Below, one piece after another: positions 61,880-64,000 of a stretch of 64,000 bases of DNA; within the stretch, counting starts at the first letter, position 1; each line of letters opens with the position of its first letter. The stretch covers positions 1 to 64,000 of the forward strand of contig NZ_JAERQJ010000004.1 in the NCBI RefSeq assembly GCF_016735115.1, given 5' to 3'. A program made the position numbers and the translations under genes. The DNA is from Aquimarina mytili (GTDB taxonomy: Bacteria; Bacteroidota; Bacteroidia; Flavobacteriales; Flavobacteriaceae). A model generated the notes under the pieces. The model was not told the origin of the DNA. It was given only the letters and a program-made list of their open reading frames with translations, and made no database searches.

Positions 61880-64000
61880 ATGAGTTTGAATGAAACTGAC
61901 TTACAAAATGCTTTAAAAAAGTATTTTGGATTTGGTCAATTTAGAGGATTACAGGAAGAGGTAATTAAAAGTATTCTTGAACAAAAAAATACTTTTGTAA
62001 TAATGCCTACAGGTGGAGGAAAATCCCTATGTTATCAGCTACCTGCTTTAATGTGCGAAGGAACTGCCATTGTAGTTTCGCCCCTGATCGCACTCATGAA
62101 AAATCAAGTCGATGCTATACGTAGTATTTCATCTCAGGATGGTATAGCACATGTGCTAAATTCTTCATTGAATAAATCTGAAGTAAAAAAGGTTAAGGAT
62201 GATATTATTAATGGAGTTACCAAACTTCTATATGTCGCTCCAGAATCATTGACCAAAGAAGAGTACGTAGACTTTTTAAAATCTCAAAAAATTTCATTTC
62301 TCGCCGTAGATGAAGCCCACTGTATTAGTGAATGGGGGCATGATTTTAGACCAGAGTATAGAAATTTGCGTACTATTATTAAACGAATTGGTGAAGACAT
62401 TCCAATTATTGGATTGACAGCTACCGCAACTCCCAAAGTACAAGAAGATATTCTGAAAAATCTGGGGATGAGCAATGCTAAAACCTTCAAAGCTTCATTT
62501 AACCGTCCGAATTTGTTTTATGAAATACGGCCAAAAACTAAAAATGTCGATGCCGATATTATTCGCTTTGTAAAACAAAACCATGGAAAAAGTGGAATTG
62601 TATATTGCCTTAGTAGAAAGCGTGTAGAAGAACTTGCACAAACTCTAGAGGTTAATGGTGTAAAAGCAGTTCCTTATCACGCAGGTTTAGATGCAAAAAC
62701 CAGAGCTAGGCATCAAGATATGTTTTTGATGGAAGATACCGATGTAGTGGTAGCTACTATTGCTTTTGGTATGGGAATTGACAAACCAGATGTGCGATTT
62801 GTGATACATCATGATATTCCCAAAAGTATCGAAAGTTATTACCAAGAAACTGGTCGAGCAGGACGAGATGGAGGAGAGGGACATTGCCTAGCATATTATG
62901 CCTATAAAGATATCGAAAAACTAGAGAAGTTTATGAGTGGCAAACCGGTTGCAGAACAAGAAATCGGTCATGCATTATTACAAGAAGTTGTTGCATTTGC
63001 AGAAACATCGATATCCAGACGTAAATTTATATTGCACTATTTTGGTGAAGAGTTTGATGAGATTAATGGAGAGGGTGCTGATATGGACGATAATGTTCGT
63101 AATCCAAAGAAAAAGCATGAAGCCAAAGACGAAGTAAAACTATTGCTTGAGGTTGTAAAACAAACCGGAGAGATATATAAATCTAAAGAAGTTGTAAATA
63201 CACTTATCGGGAAAAGTAATGCTCTAATATTATCTCATAAAACCGATAAGCAATCCTTTTTTGGAAGTGGAAACTCTAAAGAGGATAAATATTGGATGGC
63301 ACTTATCAGGCAGGTATTAGTAGCTGGATATCTTAAAAAAGATATAGAAACATATGGTGTTATTAAGGTTACTAAACAGGGACTTGAGTTTATAGATAAC
63401 CCGGTTAGTTTTATGATGACCGAAGATCATGTTTATAATGAGACTAATGATGATACCATAATAACTGCTACAAAGTCTGGTGGTGGTACTGATGATCGTT
63501 TGGTAGGAATGCTTAAAGATCTTCGAAAAGCCGTAGCCAAAAAAATAGGAGTACCTCCTTTTGTTGTATTTCAGGATCCATCGCTGGAGGATATGGCATT
63601 AAAATATCCAGTTAGCGTTGAAGAACTTGGTAATGTGCATGGTGTAGGCGAAGGTAAAGCAAAAAAATATGGAAAAGCTTTTGTAGAGTTTATTGCCAAA
63701 TATGTTGAAGAGAATGATATTGTTCGTCCGGATGATTTTGTGGTCAAGAGTACGGGAGCAAACAGCGGCTTGAAACTCTATATTATACAAAATGTTGACA
63801 GAAAGTTACCTTTAAATGATATTGCCTCTGCCAAAGGGATGGAAATGCCTGAGTTTATTAAAGAAATGGAAGCTATAGTATATAGTGGTACTAAACTTAA
63901 TATTACGTATTGGATAGATGAAATCCTGGATGAAGATCAACAGGAAGAGATTCATGATTATTTCCTTGAAGCAGAAAACGACAAAATTGATATTGCTATA
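61880..64000 (+). CDS. recQ: ATP-dependent DNA helicase RecQ, 3' end beyond window
   Basis: 707 codons are visible, still open at the right edge. Helicase motifs: QFRGLQEEVI (motif 0), VIMPTGGGKSLCYQLPA (Walker A), FLAVDEAHCISEWGHDFRP (DEAH and aromatic-rich loop), GLTATATP and YYQETGRAGRDG (motif VI). RQC winged-helix and an HRDC domain (LKDLRKAVAKKIGVPPFVVF) follow. The zinc-binding cysteines of typical RecQ are missing: after SISRRKFILHYFGEEFDE there is no CxxC. It unwinds recombination intermediates. The ~90 residues after HRDC may be a further helical module. Confidence 0.95.
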   Translation, partial: MSLNETDLQNALKKYFGFGQFRGLQEEVIKSILEQKNTFVIMPTGGGKSLCYQLPALMCEGTAIVVSPLIALMKNQVDAIRSISSQDGIAHVLNSSLNKSEVKKVKDDIINGVTKLLYVAPESLTKEEYVDFLKSQKISFLAVDEAHCISEWGHDFRPEYRNLRTIIKRIGEDIPIIGLTATATPKVQEDILKNLGMSNAKTFKASFNRPNLFYEIRPKTKNVDADIIRFVKQNHGKSGIVYCLSRKRVEELAQTLEVNGVKAVPYHAGLDAKTRARHQDMFLMEDTDVVVATIAFGMGIDKPDVRFVIHHDIPKSIESYYQETGRAGRDGGEGHCLAYYAYKDIEKLEKFMSGKPVAEQEIGHALLQEVVAFAETSISRRKFILHYFGEEFDEINGEGADMDDNVRNPKKKHEAKDEVKLLLEVVKQTGEIYKSKEVVNTLIGKSNALILSHKTDKQSFFGSGNSKEDKYWMALIRQVLVAGYLKKDIETYGVIKVTKQGLEFIDNPVSFMMTEDHVYNETNDDTIITATKSGGGTDDRLVGMLKDLRKAVAKKIGVPPFVVFQDPSLEDMALKYPVSVEELGNVHGVGEGKAKKYGKAFVEFIAKYVEENDIVRPDDFVVKSTGANSGLKLYIIQNVDRKLPLNDIASAKGMEMPEFIKEMEAIVYSGTKLNITYWIDEILDEDQQEEIHDYFLEAENDKIDIAI

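Overview
The window looks like chromosomal DNA of a marine-type Flavobacteriaceae (Bacteroidota), plausibly Aquimarina-like. The evidence is low GC, a PorP/SprF tail typical of type IX secretion, many lipoproteins and outer-membrane beta-barrels, DUF4369/DUF6261/DUF6443-type proteins, and several perfect matches to the Bacteroidota promoter (TTG, then TAnnTTTG). No species name can be assigned from sequence alone.

Layout. 1-3.1 kb: PorP/SprF tail; an overlapping idi - QueD-like - peroxiredoxin - mannose-6-phosphate isomerase run; a small conserved protein; tRNA-Thr(TGT) followed by a decayed copy of its own 3' end. 3.3-10.2 kb (minus): a hypothetical protein, a DUF4369 lipoprotein, a DUF819 membrane protein, an M61 peptidase with PDZ, a HAD hydrolase and an alpha/beta hydrolase. 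10.4-16.4 kb: S1/P1 nuclease, AraC regulator facing a DoxX-like gene, AlkB-like dioxygenase with two small partners, an astacin lipoprotein with a chitin-binding-like tail, and a lipoprotein. 16.5-23.2 kb (minus): an AlgJ/AlgI-like polysaccharide O-acetylation pair, a TonB-dependent receptor-like barrel, a membrane-anchored LuxR regulator and a small exported protein. 23.3-32.5 kb: HtpG, a TetR-like regulator with an ABC1/UbiB kinase, a TPR histidine kinase with its NarL-type response regulator, an orphan type IX sorting-domain ORF, and a KAS III enzyme. 32.7-36.1 kb (minus): a second TonB-receptor-like barrel and a DUF6261 protein.

36.9-50.7 kb is the accessory core. It contains two giant exported RHS/YD-repeat proteins; the second ends in a variable toxin-like domain followed at once by a probable immunity gene. 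A displaced, start-less RHS C-terminus follows, with a different (papain-fold) toxin and its own small downstream genes, then a TPR/TonB-C-like protein and a small membrane protein. After successive genes sits a related ~75-100 bp structured element. It has a short hairpin with covarying arms and, in most copies, a downstream hairpin-like segment; in two copies it supplies the stop codon of the preceding gene. The whole block lies between two small paralogous helix-turn-helix proteins. I read it as a modular polymorphic-toxin cassette array with dedicated boundary elements, and regard it as the best candidate for an undescribed system here.

50.9-64 kb: CoA-binding protein, Na+/solute symporter, a shortened methyltransferase-like gene among REP-like hairpins, an ABC-F ATPase, a five-unit 41-bp tandem repeat, then envelope and housekeeping genes: lnt, pssA, lptB, an AhpD-like protein, tatC, a KpsF-type isomerase, and recQ running off the right edge without the usual zinc cysteines.
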